NCBI GenBank assembly: GCA_032718475.1
Contig: JAUCBJ010003156.1
Span: 1-64,000 of the forward strand
From: Nemertoderma westbladi
Taxonomy: Eukaryota; Xenacoelomorpha; Nemertodermatida; Nemertodermatidae
Direction: 5' to 3'
DNA: 64,000 bases
The notes below the pieces were generated by a model. The model had not been told where the DNA came from. It ran no database searches and saw nothing but the letters and a program-made list of their open reading frames with translations. Positions 61,515 to 64,000 of this stretch are shown in pieces (positions within the stretch are counted from its first letter, which is position 1; each line of letters opens with the position of its first letter). A program made the translations under genes and the position numbers.

Positions 61515-64000
61515 ACAGTGGGCTTACAGTCTTCCCGTGTGACACGGTTCTTCCGTGTGACACGGTTCTTCCGTGTGACACGGTTCTTCCGTGTGCACGG
61601 TTCTTCCGTGTGACAAGGTTCTTCAGTGTGCACGGTTCTTCCGTGTGACACGGTTCTTCCGTGTGACACGGTTCTTCCGTGTGCACGGTATTCCGTGTGC
61701 ACGGTTCTTCCGTGTGACAAGGTTCTTCCGTGTGCACGGTTCTTCCGTGTGCACGGTTCTTCCGTGTGACAAGGGTCTTCGGTGTGCACGGTTCTTCCGT
61801 GAGACTCGGTTCTTCCGTGTGACACGGTTCTTCCATGTGACACGGTTCGTCCGTGTGACACGGTTCTTCCGTGTGACACGGTTATTCCGTGTGACACGGT
61901 TCTTCCGTGTGACACGGTTCTTCCGTGTGCACGGTTCTTCCGTGTGACAAGGTTCTTCCGTGTGCACGGTTCTTCCGTGTGACAAGGTTCTTCCGTGTGC
62001 ACGGTTCTTCCGTGTGACACGGTTCTTCCGTGTGACACGGTTCTTCCGTGTGACACGGTTCTTCCGTGTGACACGGTTCTTCCGTGTGACACGGTTCTTC
62101 TGTGTGACACGGTTCTTCCGTGTGACACGGTTCTTCCGTGTGACACGGTTCTTCCGTGTGCCACGGTTCTTCCGTGTGCACGGTTCTTCCGTGTGACACG
62201 GTTCTTCCGTGTGCACGGTTCTTCCGTGTGACAAGGTTCTTCCGTGTGCACGGTTCTTCCGTGTGACACGGTTCTTCGTGTGCACGGTTCTTCTGTGTGT
62301 ACGGTTCTTCCGTATGCACGGTTCTTCTGTGTGACAAGGTTCTTCCGTGTGACAAGGTTCTCCCGTGTGCTCGGTTCTTCCGTGTGACACGGTTCTTCCG
62401 TGTGACAAGGTGCTTCCGTGTGCACGGTTCTTCCGTGTGACAAGGTTCTTCCGTGTAACACGGTTCTTCCATGTGACACGGTTCTTCCGTGTGACACGGT
62501 TCTTCCATGTGACACGGTTCTTCCGTGTGACACGGTTCTTCCGTGTGCACGGTTCTTCCGTGTGACAAGGTTCTTCCGTGTGCACGGTTCTTCCGTGTGA
62601 CAAGGTTCTTCCGTGTGCACGGTTCTTCCGTGTGACACGGTTCTTTCGTGTGCACGGTTCTTCCGTGTGACACGGTTCTTCCGTGTGACACGGTTCTTCC
62701 GTGTGACACGGTTCTTCCGTGTGACACGGTTCTTCCGTATGACACGGTTCTTCCGTGTGACAATGTTCTTCCGTGTGACATGGTTCTTCCATGTGCTCGG
62801 TTCTTCCGTGTGACACGGTTCTTCCGTGTGACAAGGTTCTTCCGTGTGTTCGGTTCTTCCGTGTGACACGGTTCTTCCGTGTGCACGGTTCTTCGGTGTG
62901 ACAAGGTTTTTCCGTGTGACAAGGTTCTCCCGTATGCTCGGTTCTTCCGTGTGACACGGTTCTTCCGTGTGAAGGTTCTTCCGTGTGCTCGGTTCTTCCG
63001 TGTGACACGGTGCTTCCGTGTGCACGGTTCTTCCGTGTGACAAGGTTCTTCCATGTGACACGGTTCTTCCATGTGACACGGTTCTTCCGTGTGACACGGT
63101 TCTTCCGTGTGCACGGTTCTTCCGTGTGACAAGGTTCTTCCGTGTGCACGGTACTTCCGTGTGACAAGGCTCTTCCGTGTGTACGGTTCTTCCGTGTGAC
63201 ACGGTTCTTCCGTGTGACACGGTTCTTTCGTGTGCACGGTTCTTCCGTGTGACACGGTTCTTCCGTGTGACACGGTTCTTCCGTGTGACACGGTTCTTCC
63301 GTATGACACGGTTCTTCCGTGTGACAATGTTCTTCCGTGTGACAAGGTTCTTCCATGTGCTCGGTTCTTCCGTGTGACACGGTTCTTCCGTGTGACAAGG
63401 TTCTTCCGTGTGACACGGTTCTTCCGTGTGACACGGTTCTTCCGTGTGATACGGTTCTTCCGTGTGACACGGTTCTTCCGTATGACACGGTTCTTCCGTG
63501 TGACAATGTTCTTCCGTGTGACAAGGTTCTTCCATGTGCTCGGTTCTTCCGTGTGACACGGTTCTTCCGTGTGACAAGGTTCTTCCGTGTGTTCGGTTCT
63601 TCCGTGTGACACGGTTCTTCCGTGTGACAAGGTTCTTCCGTGTGCACGGTTCTTCCGTGTGACAAGGTTCTTCCGTGTGACACGGTTCTTCCGTGTGACA
63701 CGGTTCTTCCGTGTGACACGGTTCTTCCGTGTGACACGGTTCTTCCGTGTGACACGGTTCTTCCGTGTGACACGGTTCTTCCGTGTGACACGGTTCTTCC
63801 GTGTGACAAGGTTCTTCCGTGTGCACGGTTCTTCCGTGTGACAAGGTTCTTCCGTGCGCTCGGTTCTTCCGTGTGACACGTTTCTTCCGTGTGACACGTT
63901 TCTTCCGTGTGACACGTTTCTTCCGTGTGACACGGTTCTTCCGTGTGACACGGTTCTTCCGTGTTACACGGTTCCTCCGTATGACACGGATCATTAACAT
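61515..64000. repeat. 18-bp minisatellite, runs off the window (about 140 units)
   Basis: The 18-bp unit cacggttcttccgtgtga is interspersed with a 17-bp form lacking the final a, and with caagg- and c(t/a)tgg-type variants. Each unit contains a 5-bp hairpin, CACGG-TTCTT-CCGTG. Because 18 is six codons and the minus strand has no stop in any frame, minus-strand frames of 831, 728 and 689 codons overlap. They read HTEEPC, SHGRTV and VTRKNR hexapeptides, and each 17-bp unit moves the reading from one to the next. Mixed-frame reading and the absence of any non-repeat coding part argue against a real protein. The last bases (about 63980-64000) diverge, so the array may end at or near the window edge. 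Confidence 0.95.

Noticed and set aside
61515-64000. Overlapping minus-strand frames of 689-831 codons as protein genes
   Set aside because: The 18-bp period has no stop in any minus-strand frame, so length carries no information. 17-bp units shift the frame freely and there is no non-repetitive coding part.

Overview
This window reads as animal (metazoan) nuclear DNA. It has a spliced gene start with canonical GT/AG boundaries and a signal peptide, several non-LTR retrotransposon (LINE) fragments, a tRNA-derived SINE, small inverted-repeat DNA transposons, AT-rich single-copy DNA and very long minisatellites. Nothing bacterial, phage or CRISPR-like is present. The words TAGGCCTA and ACCGGT are strikingly common in the non-repetitive DNA. 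A marine invertebrate, perhaps a deuterostome, would fit, but I cannot fix the species.

Layout. 1-5325: a 20-bp minisatellite split by a 266-bp MITE. 5326-9569: a dispersed poly-C repeat, then a 27-bp minisatellite split by a second MITE copy, which itself holds a 1.7-kb L2/CR1-like LINE. 9570-12300: a 1.6-kb TIR element, two inverted copies of the poly-C repeat and an RT scrap. 13039-21892: about 112 copies of a 79-bp satellite with higher-order structure. 22300-31400: two copies of a dispersed module, a SINE, the first three exons of a predicted secreted or membrane protein gene (minus strand), a LINE 3' end, a near-perfect foldback, a second LINE relic and a 68-bp minisatellite. 31425-44327: about 274 copies of a 47-bp unit. 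44707-45874: a GC-rich, intronless Gfo/Idh/MocA-type oxidoreductase gene broken by one frameshift. 45955-53992: about 500 copies of a 16-bp unit. 54000-61500: G/C tracts, a 21-bp composite array, LINE relics and a candidate exon. 61515-64000: an 18-bp array running off the window.

About 40 kb of the 64 kb (roughly 63%) is tandem repeat, from eight families with unrelated units. Five of the eight have units, or composite units, that contain a short hairpin. Host coding content is small: one oxidoreductase gene or pseudogene isolated between a 12.9-kb and an 8-kb array, and the 5' end of one spliced gene whose remaining exons are not visible. The most distinctive structure is the link between one MITE family and the minisatellites. 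The same MITE sits inside two different arrays, and part of its interior matches the unit of a third array and single modules on both sides of the 79-bp array.

Limits: everything was read by eye without alignment or database search. Copy numbers are array length divided by period, and boundaries are good to a few bases at best.
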